Position numbers and translations under genes: made by a program | Part shown: positions 1-10,598 of the stretch, in pieces | Layout: each line of letters begins with the position of its first letter | Position numbering within the stretch: position 1 is the stretch's first letter | Assembly (NCBI GenBank): GCA_951799425.1 | Contig: OX637410.1 | Location: forward strand, 1,674,001-1,738,000 | Length of the DNA stretch: 64,000 nt | Direction: 5' to 3' | Source: Ilex aquifolium | Taxonomy: Eukaryota > Streptophyta > Magnoliopsida > Aquifoliales > Aquifoliaceae | The notes under the pieces: generated by a model | Databases searched by the model: none | Told to the model about the DNA's origin: nothing | The model's input: the letters and a program-made list of their open reading frames with translations, nothing else

Positions 1-749
1 CTATCACAAGTTAAACAAAAGGCATGGACATCTTTGAAAAGTGTGGGCCAGTAAAATCCACACTACAATATTTTTGCAGCTGTTTTTCTTGATGAAAAAT
101 GGCCACCGCATGCTTCACAATGACAAAATGTTATTACCTGACTACTTTCATGAGCTGGGATGCAACGTCTTATGATTTGATCTTTACAGTACTTGAATAC
201 GTAAGGATCCTCCCAAAAGAAGTTACGAACCTCCCTCAGAAATTTCTTTTTGTCCAACATGGTAAAGGATGGAGGGAGTGTACCAGTAGCAAGAAAGTTA
301 GCAATGCCTGCATACCATGGTGTCCTATCAATCATGAACAGTTGTTCATCAGGGAATTTCTCATTGATTGGCAGTCCATCCTCATGAAATTCATAGGTTA
401 GTCTGGACAGATGATCTGCCACCACATTCTCGACACCTTTCTTGTCCTTGATGACAAGATCAAACTCTTGGAGCAAAAGTATCCATCTCAAGAGTCTTGG
501 TTTGGCGTCCTTCTTTGTGAGCAAAAATTTTAGGGCTGCATGGTCAGTGAATACAGTAACAGAAGAACCAACAAGATAAGAACGGAATTTTTCTAGTGCA
601 AAAACTACAGCAAGCAATTCTTTCTCAGTTGTCGAATAATTCATTTGAGCATCATTCAAAGTTTTGCTTGCATAGTAAATCACATGGGGTTTCTTATCTT
701 TTCTTTGTCCCAATACAGCACCTACAGCAAAATCACTTGCATCACACAT
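1..749 (-). pseudogene. A1 RNase H and start of integrase (broken pol fragment)
   Basis: The 228-codon frame 749-63 holds an RNase H domain beginning [10 protein letters not shown], with the catalytic Glu present in TEKELLAV and the TDHAAL and VVADHLSR motifs. The start of the integrase HHCC region (IPAHESSQ...[10 protein letters not shown]) follows. A TAG at 63-65 replaces the CAG seen in A2 (at the Q of KILQCGF). Bases 1-62 continue the same integrase zinc region. The segment is cut from the upstream RT frame by a deletion near 765-780, so it is a remnant of the polyprotein. Confidence 0.88.
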
Positions 750-776
750 TAGTTCAAAGGGAAGATTACAGTCTCA

Positions 777-3092
777 TCAAGATGATCGAACATCCTTTAC
801 AGTCTTAGGGGCAGGCAAATTTCCAATCAGATCTATTTTTGCCTTGTCAACTTTCATGCCTTCAGACGACACAATGTGACCAAGGACAATGCCCTGTGTT
901 ACCATAAAATGGCATTTTTCCCAATTGAGCACTAGGTTGGCTTCCTTACATCTGATCAGTACTTTCTCCAGATTGGTTAAACACAAATCGAAGGAATCAC
1001 CATAGACAAAGAAGTCATCCATGAATACTTCCAAAAAATTTTCAACCATATCACTGAACAAGCTTAGCATACATCTTTGGAATGTTGCAGGAGCGTTACA
1101 AAGTCCGAATGGCATCCTTTTGAATGCAAAGGTGCCAAAGGGGCATGTGAAGGTTGTTTTCTCCTGATCATCTAGGGCTATCTCAATTTGGTTATACCCT
1201 GAATACCCATCTAAAAAATAGTAAAATGTATGGCCTGCAATTCTCTCTAGGACTTGATCAAGAAATGAGAGAGGAAAATGATCTTTTCTAGTGACCAAAT
1301 TGAGTTTTCGATAATCAATGCACATTCGCCATCCTGTGACGACTCGAGTTGGTACTAGTTCATTTGCATCATTTTTTACCACCGTGACCCCAGATTTTTT
1401 TGGCACAACTTGGGTTGGACTAACCCATTTATTATCTGAGATAGGGAAGATTATCCCTGCATCTAAGAGTTTGAGTACCTCAATTCTCACAACTTCCTTC
1501 ATGTGAGGGTTTAGTCGTCGCTGCATTTGACGAGAGGGTTTTGAATCCTCTTCAAGGTATATGGCATGATTCCAGATTAACGGGCTTATACCTTTCAAGT
1601 CAGCGATGGTCCATCCAATGGTGCTTTTATGATTTCGAAGAACTTCAATCAGTTTAAACTCTTGTAAGTCTGTGAGTTTAGATGAAATTACCACTGGGTA
1701 TGACTCATTCTCTCCTAAAAATGCATATTTGAGGTCAGATGGGAGAGGTTTCAATTCAGGCTTTGGTGGGCTAACACTTGATGAGACTGGCTTTGTGCCA
1801 CTTGGTGAAATTTCTTCGAATTTGGGTGCCCATGTCTCAACAGTATGAGTAGGGCCACTTGGTGGATTTGGGTCATCATCTGTTGTTTCTGATGAGATGA
1901 GTTCTAACAGAGATAATTCAGTAGGATCCTCACAGAATGTATCATCCAGATGTTCCTGTATCAAAGATTCTATGGAGTTTACTTCCCTTTCTTCCTTTTC
2001 TTCTTCTGGATGTTTAGCAATATTGAAAATGTTCAGTTCGAGAGTCATATTCCCAAAAGTTAATTTCATGACTCCATTCCTGCAATTGACTAAGGCATTG
2101 GAAGTTGCTAGGAATGGCCGACCAAGAATGACGGAAATTTGGTTCTCCGAATTTATTGCTGGTTGAGTATCCAGAACAATGAAGTCAACAGGGAAGACAA
2201 AACTATCTACTTGAACAAGCACATCTTCAACAATCCCTCTGGGGTTTTTGACAGATCTGTCGGCCAACTGGAGTGTGACACAAGTGGGTTTAAGTTCACC
2301 CAAACCCAACTGCTGATAGACAGAGTAGGGTAGCAAATTAACGTTGGCTCCAAGGTCTAACAAAGCTTGTTCAATCCTGAAGTTCCCAATGATACATGAG
2401 ACAGTTGGACACCCTGGGTCTTTGTATTTCGGAAGGGTTTTATGTTGAAGAAGAGCACTAGCTTGTTCTGTGAGAAAAGCTCTCTTTTGGACATTCTGGC
2501 TTCTCTTGACTGTGCACAAGTCTTTTAGAAACTTGGCATAAGACGGAACTTGTTTGATTGCATCCAGAAGTGGGATGTTGATATTTACTTGCTTAAAAAG
2601 CTCATAAATTTCAGGCTGATCTTTCACTTTCTGTTTGGTTTTGAGTTGATGAGGAAACGGAGCCGGAATGGGATACGAAGGTTCCCTTTTTTCAGAAGGT
2701 TCTAGCTCTTGTTCAATCACAGGCTCACGGTCTTTCTCAAGTTCAGTCTCAATTGGTTCAGCTTCAGATGATGGATTGGCTGGGCTTGACTCAGGTCTTG
2801 GTTTGAGAATGAGTATGTCTCTGATTGTCTTGTCAATCACCTTGCCACTTCTTAGTGTCGTGACAACTTGGGCTTGGTCTTGGGTGTTTCCTGTTGTTGA
2901 AGGGTTTCCTACATGGAATTGGCCTTGTGGTTGCTTTGGTTGGGCAGGAAACTTGCCCTTTTCGTGTATGACCATGGATTGAGTCAACTTTTGGATGTGG
3001 CTTTTAAGATCCTCAAAAGATTGAGTGGTCTGGGTTTTGAAATCAGTGAAAGCCTGTGTGGAATTATTTTTATAATTCATTTGGATTTGCAT
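777..3092 (-). pseudogene. A1 protease-reverse transcriptase frame (pol, 3' end deleted)
   Basis: A 771-codon open frame. It begins in the Gln-rich gag-pro linker, then has an aspartic protease core with LLDLGANVNLLPYS (Asp-Leu-Gly rather than Asp-Ser/Thr-Gly, as usual in Athila-type elements). An acidic/Pro-rich linker and an RT domain follow, with [33 protein letters not shown] and FMDDFFVYG. It ends at residues KTVKDVRSS, where about 170 bp present in A2 (near 13000-13168) are missing. The RT-RNase H connection is therefore lost. The gag frame upstream ends at a TAA, so this frame depends on readthrough or is defective. Domain identity is certain; loss of function is inferred from the deletion. 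Confidence 0.9.
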
Positions 3093-3125
3093 GAACTGAT
3101 TCAGTGTGTCCTCAAGGTTCCTCTT

Positions 3126-4346
3126 TTATGGTGGTTTATATGGTTGATATGCAGGAGGTCCTTGGGGTGGTGGGTATGGCCCTTGTTGTTGGTCCATGGG
3201 TATTGGTTGTGTGTTCTTCCAACTGAAGTTAGGGTGGTTTCGCCACCCTGGATTGTATGTTTCAGAATATGGGTTGGAGTAGGGGTTGTTGAAGTTGGAA
3301 ACTGCATGTGTTTGTTCCAACAAGACTTCTTTGAATGCTGGGATGGTGGGACACTCCCCAGTAGGGTGTCCTGTTAGCGCACAGATTCCACACACTTGCT
3401 CGGTGGAATGGCTAACATCAACTTGATGGACTTTCTTCATCTCTAAAGCTTCAAGCTTTCGAGACAATGTGGACATTTTTGCTCTCAAGTCATCATCCTC
3501 TCTCAAGACATATTTTCCTCCTTGGGAAGTAGATGGTCTGGCTTCTACAGTGGTAGGGGAGGCTGAGTCCCACATCTGAGAACTGTCAGATATGGTGTCG
3601 AAAAAATTGAATGCCTCCTCCGGACTTTTTCCCATGAATTCTCCTTGGGCCATCATTTCGACAAACTGACATAGTCTAGAGGGTAAGGAGTCATAGAAAA
3701 ATCCTACCAAAGTCCAATTTTCAAAAGCATGATGTGGGCATGATTGGAGCAGATCTTTGAATCTCTCCCAACTTTGATAAAAAGTTTCTCCTTCTTTAAC
3801 CGCAAAATTCATGATTTGCCTTTTTAGTGCATTTGTGCGGTCTAGAGGAAAAAACTTCCTAAAAAATTCATTTTGTAATGCTTGCCAGTTGGGTATTGAA
3901 AAAGCTTTTAAAGAATTTAACCATTGTTTGACTCTATCCCTCAAGGAGAAAGAAAACAGTTTCATCTTGGCCAATTCAGAATTGTCTTGAAATGTTCCAC
4001 ACACTTCCTCAAAATCTTTTATATGCAGATATGGATTTTCTGCATCCAATCCATGAAACACGGGTAATAATTGCACTGTCCCCGGCTTTACAGTAAAGAG
4101 GGGAGCATTTTCAGGAAAAATAAAACAAGAGGGGACACTGTTTCTTGTGGGATTTAAGTAATTCCACAAAGTTCGGATGTTAGGGACCTCCTCCTCTCTC
4201 ATAGGGACTTCTCCATTTCTTTAATTATTTGCCATACTACCCTCACAAGAGTCTGCTACTGATCTAGGTGAATTTGGTTCAGGCTGATTCACGGACTCAC
4301 ATGATTCTGCCGGCAAATTTTGGAAGTGAGGAATGCCCTCAGTCAT
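3126..4346 (-). pseudogene. A1 gag (nonsense-mutated)
   Basis: Gag polyprotein with a capsid-like segment (HGLDAENPYLHIKDFEEVC, RDRVKQWLNSL, EGETFYQSWERFKDLLQ). A zinc knuckle CGICALTGHPTGEC (CX2CX4HX4C) follows, then a Pro/Gln-rich tail. The start at 4346 is chosen by homology to A2 gag (MTEG...). An early TAA near 4221 replaces the GAA of A2, leaving an open frame of 358 codons from 4202. The frame ends at a TAA (3126-3128) where elements B and F have CAA. The same terminal stop is in A2. Confidence 0.87.
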
Positions 4347-4441
4347 AAAGAAAATAAAACAAAGTTATTTACAATAAACCAAAGAATATACACAACGTTG
4401 AAGGTCTTTTTACCTTTCACCTTAAAACACCTTTTAAAGGT

Positions 4442-4459
4442 TCCCCGGCAACGGAGCCA
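4442..4459 (-). other. A1 primer-binding site (tRNA-Asp type)
   Basis: Reverse complement reads TGGCTCCGTTGCCGGGGA, one mismatch from TGGCGCCGTTGCCGGGGA, the complement of the 3' end of plant tRNA-Asp(GUC). It lies 6 bases inside the LTR edge at 4466, as expected for a minus-strand primer site. The single change (C to T on this strand) is probably later decay. Confidence 0.9.
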
Positions 4460-5765
4460 AAAACTTGGTCTTGATCCGAAATGTGTACACCCAAGTGCAG
4501 GCGGTCAAGCTGTAGTAATAATCGGGTTTGAGTCCGGAGTCGAATCCACAAGGACCTTTTGTTGATATTTCTGAGGTAAGTAGTGGTAGAGACCTATTGA
4601 TTGTAACCCTTGAGATTTGCTGTGAGATATGAGTTTTCCTGGATAGAATATAAGATTCTTTCCAAGAGGATTTTCTTAACAAAATAGGAGATAAGTGCTA
4701 ATTAAAAAGAGTCACTCTTTAGTGCAAGGATCTGGACATGTAGTTAGTTATCCGGTTTGTCATAATTGTGCTTGATAACTCAATTAACTCCCGTGTCAAC
4801 AGCAAGTTAATCAGAAGATAAAAATGGATTGTGAGAATTAAGAACATGATTCCGATGTCTTTCTAGAAGTTTACAAGAATTGCCTATACCAGGACTTAAC
4901 CCGTCTACAAACAAGCAAGTGTTTCTACAAGACATCCAATCATGATATTAATATTCCATTCTTTAAATGAAGTACAATAAGGGGGAGGATTGAAGGGTAG
5001 TCATGAGGATCTAGCCGGGGTACTTGCCTTGAACTGATGAGTCTTTCTATGCAAGAGTCATCCGTGTCATAGAAAGAGCCCACAGTTATACAAAGTACCT
5101 TAGCTTTGCTAGATGCAATCAATCATCCAATAACAAGAAGAAATAAACGTTAAGCATAAAAACAATGCACAAATATGATTCTCGGATAACTTATACATGC
5201 CCTTCTCCTCTTACTAAAGAGTGAATGAGAAACTACTCACTCTTCATGGCTTGGGTAAAGCTAGAAAAGTGAGTGATGTTCATCCCTCCAAGTAGAGAAC
5301 TTAAAAGATAAAGTAACAACAAACACGGAGCCAATCTTTAACAAAGAATGGGTGAATCACGTTCCACCCTTCACGGCTTTGGTAAAACTCTAGAAAAGTG
5401 GAAGAGTTTCACTCTTCTAAGAAAGAAAGAAGCTCAAGCAATGGAAGTGAAATGCATGAACAATAAAAGTAGAAGAAAGCTAGTCACATTTGGAGGGTGG
5501 CTTCCTCAACCAAGAATTGCAGGGTTGCTTCCTCAACCAAAAGATGAACTATCTCTCTTCTATGCATGTAAAATGAAAAGCATAAGCATAAGCATAAGCA
5601 TAAAACTACTTTTATAACAAGCAAGAGATGTTGGACTAAAGCCAAACTAATCTCTAAGATAAAGACTTCATACAAGGAAAATAAACTAAATCTACAATGT
5701 GAGTGGGAGTCTAAGCCTCCATCAACTATTCTACTTGGCTCCCTTTTGCTCTCCAACAAGGGGAG

Positions 5766-5773
5766 TATTTATA
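5766..5773 (-). promoter_or_regulatory. LTR TATA box
   Basis: TATAAATA on the minus strand (from CTATAAATACTCC), conserved at the same place in the other type I LTRs (20042-20049, 50834-50841, 60836-60843). It lies just downstream of the palindrome cluster, so that cluster is in the presumed U3 enhancer region. Confidence 0.7.
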
Positions 5774-5864
5774 GCCAAGAGGAGGAGACAAGAGGAGGTG
5801 AAGGAATAGTGTTTGCCGCCCAAGTCCAAGTGAAAAGCCAACCACTCTGATGCCAGTCTGTGGA

Positions 5865-6265
5865 GAACGTTCGAACCTGAGTTGGCGTTCGAACGTTGTT
5901 TCTGTTTTTGCACTAAGGGCGTTCGAACGTTGTTTCTGTTTTTGCACTAAGGGCGTTCGAACGTTGACTGCCGTTCGAACGTTTCTTCTGTTTTTGCACT
6001 AAGGGCGTTCGAACGCCAGATGTGTTCTGACCCTTTCACTCGAGTGGTCTGTTGGTCTTCTGTGAAGTTCAGTGCCAACTCTATGCAGTAGTCTGGTCTT
6101 CAATCAACTCAAGTGCACGTTCGAACGTGAGTTGGCGTTCGAACGTGACACTCAAGTGCTTCAGAGCTTCAGTCTTCTTTCCTAACTGCAACACGCCTTC
6201 TCTTAGCAGTTGAGTCTGCTACATTGTAATGTGGACGTTCGAACGTGAGTTGGCGTTCGAACGTT
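5865..6265. repeat. Palindrome cluster, core CGTTCGAACG, in type I LTR
   Basis: About ten copies of a perfect or near-perfect palindrome CGTTCGAACG, mostly in pairs with an 8-base spacer (for example spacers TTGACTGC and TGAGTTGG). Some are embedded in about 34-bp tandem units carrying TTTCTGTTTTTGCACTAAGG. This copy has one more 34-bp unit than the LTR at 16855-20690. It is upstream of the TATA box in LTR orientation. Confidence 0.9.
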
Positions 6266-6448
6266 CTGGCTGTGATCCAAGCTTCTCCAATTTTGGGCTC
6301 TAATGTGCTGGTGTTGCATCCAAGTGTGGTACTTGTTGTTCTTGGGTCCTTGTTCAGTTTAGGGCCTGAAATGACATCACTTAAACTCCATCAAAGTACA
6401 ATTAGTCTTAAAACGGCATAGTAATATGCTAATTTTAAGTGATAATCA

Positions 6449-6463
6449 CACTCCCCAACCTAA
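6449..6463 (-). other. A2 3' polypurine tract
   Basis: Minus strand reads TTTAGGTTGGGGAGTG, directly abutting the LTR start TGATTATC at 6448. This is where plus-strand DNA synthesis is primed in LTR elements. Its presence shows that the LTR at 4466-6448 is the 3' LTR of A2. Confidence 0.85.
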
Positions 6464-8292
6464 ATATTGCTAGTCTCTAGTAATAATAAAAAAAGAAAAA
6501 TCTACTCCTAATGCCATTTTCGTAGGTCATCCGGTTGTATTTAGCTTATGCAACAAGCCATTGAACCACTAGGTTTACCCTAGCGGACGAGTGTTGTCTC
6601 GTGAGGGTTTCCAGGGAAGCTACCCACAAACTTCAGTCGAACAGATGTGTATAGGAGAGTGCTTATTAAAGTAAATTAGCATCATGGTCGTTGGGACACC
6701 AGATTCTCAATTTTGACTTATATCTCACACGTCCTTATTTCACAGGTATTCATTATATGCAAAAATTATCATTTGTTACATTGGTATTTGAAATTCTCAA
6801 TGCAGTAGGAATGATCATTCAAGCAACAGGAATTGTTATATAACAAATACTCCATTTTACCACCTTCCATGGATAGTTTCGATTTCACAAACCTCACGTA
6901 GTAGACCCTCAGCAAAAGTTCACTCTGATTATAGTGACTTGTTTCTCACAGATCATGTGATCAGAAGATGGCCAATCGAAAAATCACATGCACAATTAGG
7001 AAAGGAGTGAAATTTTAAAGAAGCAACTACTTATGTTTGGCATAATCTCATGGAAGAATATTGACGCAATTTAAAGAAATGCTATTTACCATATCCCAAT
7101 TTTGATTAACAACACATGCATGTAACAGACTTGAGATCAATTAGGGCTTTTCATAGGTTGTAGCGTGACCAGAGGTCAGTGGCTAACGAAACTGCATCAG
7201 GGATTTTCAAAAGCTATCTTCTGTTTACGTATTGTAGCACACTTTTTTCTAACTTTTTGATATTTCGCCTAGAGATGACATTTCTTTCTTTCACTTTTCT
7301 CATTTTTCACTTTCTTGGCAAGTTCTTGCCTTTTTGCTTCTTTTTTGTTTCAATTGTTCCAATCAACTCTTCTTGGATGATAATCTCGAATGCTTCTTTT
7401 TCTTTCCCTTTTTCTGTATCATATTACAAAGAGGATGTAAGAAAATTAGATAGCCAAGGTATGTCAAGTATGTTTTCCTGTGGATTGGTAATCATATAGG
7501 TTTATCAAAGAAAAATTCATACATTGATGGCTCAAACATGGCTAACAAGGGATAAATTTTGTCAAAGAAAGGTCTAAGGCTCAATATTATATCAAAGATG
7601 GCCTAAGATCATTTCTTAAGCATGTGCACATGTATGTGTCGTATGCGATGGTTCCTTGTGGGATATGTCAATAGATCAATTTTAAGTGCGTCAACCAAAG
7701 CAAGGTTAATGAGATCATTCAAAAATTGAGAGTGAAAAGAATTTACTTGAGTAAACATTGATTGTCTCTCGAAAGCATCGTTAGGTTCGAAACTCACCCT
7801 GGTGTTCTTTGTTATCTCCATTGTGTATGTCGGGTTTTCCAGGGGGTATTGGTTATATACCAATTCCATTTTCGAGTCAGATCTTCCTGTACCTTTAAAA
7901 TAACAAATATCGATGTACATATGACAATTTAAGTATAGAGATAATACCAATTTTTTCAAGAAATGTGGTTTTAAGTCTCGGTTGATAAATTGAGGTGTCA
8001 AACCGATCATGTGCATATTTACTCTAGCATGCATTCTTAACATCCACATTTGTTCCATCACATTTTAATTTTATGCTAAATCTATGAATGCATTTACAAC
8101 AAATAAAAGTGAGGAGTTGAACCATTCATATCTCAAGATATCATTGCTTAACATCAACTTTAATGATTCAATTCATCCACAATCACAAAAAAAAAAAAAA
8201 CTTACAACTATCAAAGAAGAAATTCATAAAAAGAAGCACTTTAAACAAACATAAAAACAAGAACACGAACAAGAATCCCTCTCTCTCACTCT
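6464..8292 (-). other. A2 3' non-coding region
   Basis: About 1.8 kb of A/T-rich sequence between the last ORF and the polypurine tract. The longest frame is 150 codons on the minus strand (8061-7609). It matches nothing I know, has no counterpart in F (which lacks this whole region), and has no recognisable motif, so I do not call it a gene. Such long 3' untranslated stretches are usual in Athila-type elements. It contains a short poly-A run near 8188. Confidence 0.6.
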
Positions 8293-9370
8293 CCTCCTTG
8301 TGCACCATCTCCACCAGGTCCTCCCCTTAGAAGCCTAAGAATCTCATCTTGCTTAGCTTCAATGCTAAGCATGATGTCTCGTAAAGAACGTCGGGAGCTG
8401 GTGCTAGTGCTAGGGCCTGCCTCTGGTGGCTGATCTCTCTCTCCTCCATCTCATCAAGCTCCTCTTGTACCTCATCCACTCCGTGGGTGGGGGGTATCTT
8501 CTGTCTGACCGCTGGGCCGCCACTATGACTTTGGCTCCTCCGAAAGGAAGCCTTGTTCAGTGGCCCCATCGGCTTTTGAATTTCCATTTCTGGCTTCACC
8601 CTCACCCCATGGTCTTTGCACAGTTCTGTCACTAGGGTGCCGAAGGGAAACGAATTCCTCTTCACATCACACCCCTTTTTCATTTCTGTCAAAATTAGGG
8701 AGGGGAGATCAATGCTTTGCCCTTTTCCAATCGCATACAACAACCGGGCCATGTCAGGTAAAATTTCATTTTTTCTTCCTATTGGAGCAAAATTTGACAC
8801 TGCAATCAAGTTTAACATTCTGTATTTGTCACTTAGCTTCCCTTGTCTAAAAAATTTCTTCCCAGTCAACGAAAAATTGGGTACCCCAGTCAGTTCCTTC
8901 CCCACTTCATTCATCGCCACATTCTTCCTTGGGGGATAAGCGGGATTTGGAACCCGAGGTACTTCTTGCCTTACCTCCCAAATATAATTTTTATCAACGT
9001 CTACATGGACTCCCCTTACATATGTTCGAATTTCCCCGTCGATGATCTCGGCGTTGGAGTAAAACTCCCGCACCAAGTCGACTACGGCCTCACCGCCATT
9101 TCTCAAATAAAACAACCACCCCCTCCTCTCCATCTCCACAAAGATCCCCAACTCCGCAAAATCAGCCAAAATCACATCTCTTTCACAAACAATGGCTTTG
9201 TTTTGGTAGATATTTTCATACCTGTCAGCTTTCAGAGCTATGGGGAATCGATTCTTGTCGTATCTCCTTGTGAGTGGTGGCATTCCTTCTCTCACCTCCA
9301 CCACTTCTTCGACAAAATTAGGCTCTTGGGTGTTTGGGTTCCTCTTGGCAGGAAGCTTGACTCTTGGCAT
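8293..9370 (-). pseudogene. ORF3 of A2: putative plant transposon-protein domain, C-terminal frameshift
   Basis: A 347-codon frame from 9370 begins MPRVKLPAKRNPN. It has a conserved core (RYENIYQNKAIVCERDVIL, FVEMERRGWLFYL, EFYSNAEI, ILTEMKKGCDVK, PFGTLVTELCKDHGV) that I match from memory to the 'putative plant transposon protein' family found downstream of pol in Athila-like elements. Its biochemical role is unknown. After about 8420 a better C-terminus lies in another frame (GPSTSTSSRR then SLRDIMLSIEAKQDEILRLL, a short coiled-coil-like helix, then Gly-rich to a TGA at 8293-8295). A small indel near 8400-8420 therefore seems to have displaced the original tail. Element F carries a second, nonsense-mutated copy. 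Confidence 0.72.
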
Positions 9371-9600
9371 TTTTCGGTTTTTGAGTTGGAAGGTTTTGAA
9401 ATCTTTGATTTCTTTGTGAAAATGGATCTTCTTGAAGTGGAAAATGTCTTGGGAGGGTTGATTTTTGGTGAAAATGGAGAATGGTTGGGGTTTTGGGGTC
9501 TGGGTAGTGAAGAGTCTCCAAGGGTTTTTCGGGTTTTCAGAGGTTTTGGAGGGTTTTGAAATGAAGAAGACGAACCAGGCTTTTATAGCCTGAGGTGTGA

Positions 9601-9902
9601 CGTTCGAACGTTGGTAACGTTCAAACGTGTCTAGAAGGATTTTTATCAGATCGTTCGAACGTGGTTTGGCGTTCGAACGTGGTGAGCTCTCAGTACTTTT
9701 GAGTTTCTGTCAGAGGCCAAAGTACTGTAAGCATCTAACGTTCGAACGTTCTATTGGCGTTCGAACGTTAATCTCGTTCGAACGGTCTATTGGCGTTCGA
9801 ACGGACTGAGCTCCCAGTACTTTTAAGTTTCATCAGAAGCTTCATCAGAGGCTGAGTATTGTAAGCAGATGACGTTCGAACGTCACCTGGCGTTCGAACG
9901 TT
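9601..9902. repeat. Palindrome cluster, paired CGTTCGAACG, upstream of ORF3
   Basis: Four or five pairs of CGTTCGAACG with spacers of 8-9 bases (TGGTTTGG, TTCTATTGG, GTCTATTGG, TCACCTGG). The pairs are separated by a repeated linker containing GAGCTCCCAGTACTTTTAAG and AAAGTACTGTAAGCA. This lies inside the internal region, not an LTR, just 5' of ORF3 in its reading direction. The linker is also found in the solo LTR at 39409-41917. Confidence 0.9.
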
Positions 9903-10171
9903 GAACCAAAAAAATTAAATTTTTTCTTCACTACACTATACACAATGAAAGAAGGCTAAACACATAATTTTAAATCAAAAACCTATGTCGTCTCAGGATA
10001 AGCCCCTACCCACGCTTCAGGTTGGTATTCTGGGGCATTCCTTACTCGGCCTATATTTTCATTTCAGTCAAAAGAATTTATACAAAAAAGATTTTTACAT
10101 TTTTTTCAACAAATTCGGACCTTTGGCTTTCACTCCCCCAACAAAAGTACACATTTCCTACAGAAAATTAT

Positions 10172-10582
10172 CTAATCCGAGTCTCCCTCTGTGTCTGTGT
10201 AGAATGGACAACCAGTAACTCTACCAACTTCCTCTCTCACAAATCGGTTAAGCAAAGTACCGGAATAGCATGGCGTATCAGGGTAATCCTTACTCAGCCC
10301 ATTCACTATCCAGTCTAATCGATCAAGTGCGCGACCAGAAATTGGTTCAGAACACTGGTTGTACCTTTTCTCGTGAAAGACTCTGCCACACTGTTTACAG
10401 GCACCAAGCCTTTTGGCACGACGGCGTTTAGCAAAGCTGCTTCTGCCACAGAGGGGTTTCGCTTGTTTTTCTTGGATTTCAGTCTTCCTTACTAATCTTG
10501 CTTTTCTCATGATCATAGTATGTACATCAGATGGAAAAGTACGTAGAACTCCTAGGCTAAACCAAAAAAGTTTTACATCCAT
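10172..10582 (-). CDS. ORF2 of A2: 136-aa basic Cys/His protein, zinc-knuckle-like
   Basis: Open frame of 136 codons (MDVKLFWFSLG...). A basic run KRRRAKR (residues 52-58) precedes C62-X2-C65-X4-H70-X6-C77, a knuckle-like CCHC with wide last spacing. Other Cys are at 45, 105 and 125, and the tail is acidic (EGDSD). Element F has the same 136-codon frame, also open, although F gag-pol is full of stops. Between the copies residues 43-78 change only at S49T and E71K, with six codons altered silently. A nucleic-acid-binding role is inferred. The layout (basic run, then Cys/His cluster) recalls small nucleic-acid-binding proteins of some filamentous plant viruses, but I could not test this. The ATG lies 16 bases after the conserved box. 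Confidence 0.68.
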   Translation of the reverse strand: MDVKLFWFSLGVLRTFPSDVHTMIMRKARLVRKTEIQEKQAKPLCGRSSFAKRRRAKRLGACKQCGRVFHEKRYNQCSEPISGRALDRLDWIVNGLSKDYPDTPCYSGTLLNRFVREEVGRVTGCPFYTDTEGDSD

Positions 10583-10598
10583 GATTGCTAAGTTTTAA

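Larger units (their letters stand above)
1..4465 (-). mobile_element. Athila-like element A1, internal region (truncated by window start)
   Basis: Minus-strand Ty3/gypsy internal region in the order primer-binding site, gag, protease, RT, RNase H, start of integrase. It runs off the window at base 1 inside the integrase zinc-binding region. It shares its 5' LTR (4466-6448) with element A2 as that element's 3' LTR, so A1 and A2 form a tandem array. Compared with A2 it has lost about 170 bp between RT and RNase H and carries several stops, so it cannot be autonomous. Assignment to the Athila lineage rests on the tRNA-Asp type primer site and the protein motifs; the family name is inference. Confidence 0.9.
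4466..6448 (-). repeat. Athila-like LTR (type I) shared by A1 and A2
   Basis: On the minus strand it starts TGATTATCACTTAAAATTAG and ends in CA next to the A1 primer-binding site. It is 1983 bp and matches 16855-20690 (without its insertion) and 60205-62141 closely, and 50151-52112 less closely. A polypurine tract at 6449-6463 lies immediately upstream on the minus strand, and a primer-binding site lies downstream. The same LTR is thus the 3' LTR of A2 and the 5' LTR of A1. It contains a TATA box and a cluster of TTCGAA-core palindromes. Short ORFs inside are LTR sequence, not genes. Confidence 0.93.

Noticed and set aside
4940..5122. 60-codon frame present in all type I LTRs (also 19217-19399, 51447-51635, 61485-61667)
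   Set aside because: It lies in the transcribed part of the LTR, and its likeness reflects LTR identity; the only diverged copy (51447) shows replacement changes throughout and a different length.
5865..6265. Regularly spaced palindromic repeats suggestive of a CRISPR array
   Set aside because: The repeats are 10-bp palindromes at irregular distances inside an LTR of a plant retrotransposon, with no cas genes; they are not CRISPR repeats.
7609..8061. 150-codon frame in the A2 3' region
   Set aside because: No recognisable domain, no second copy to compare (F lacks the region), A/T-rich sequence; not enough to call a gene.
9318..9559. Plus-strand frames opposite ORF3 (for example 8843-9559)
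   Set aside because: They are antisense to the ORF3 coding frame, which is supported by the second copy in F.
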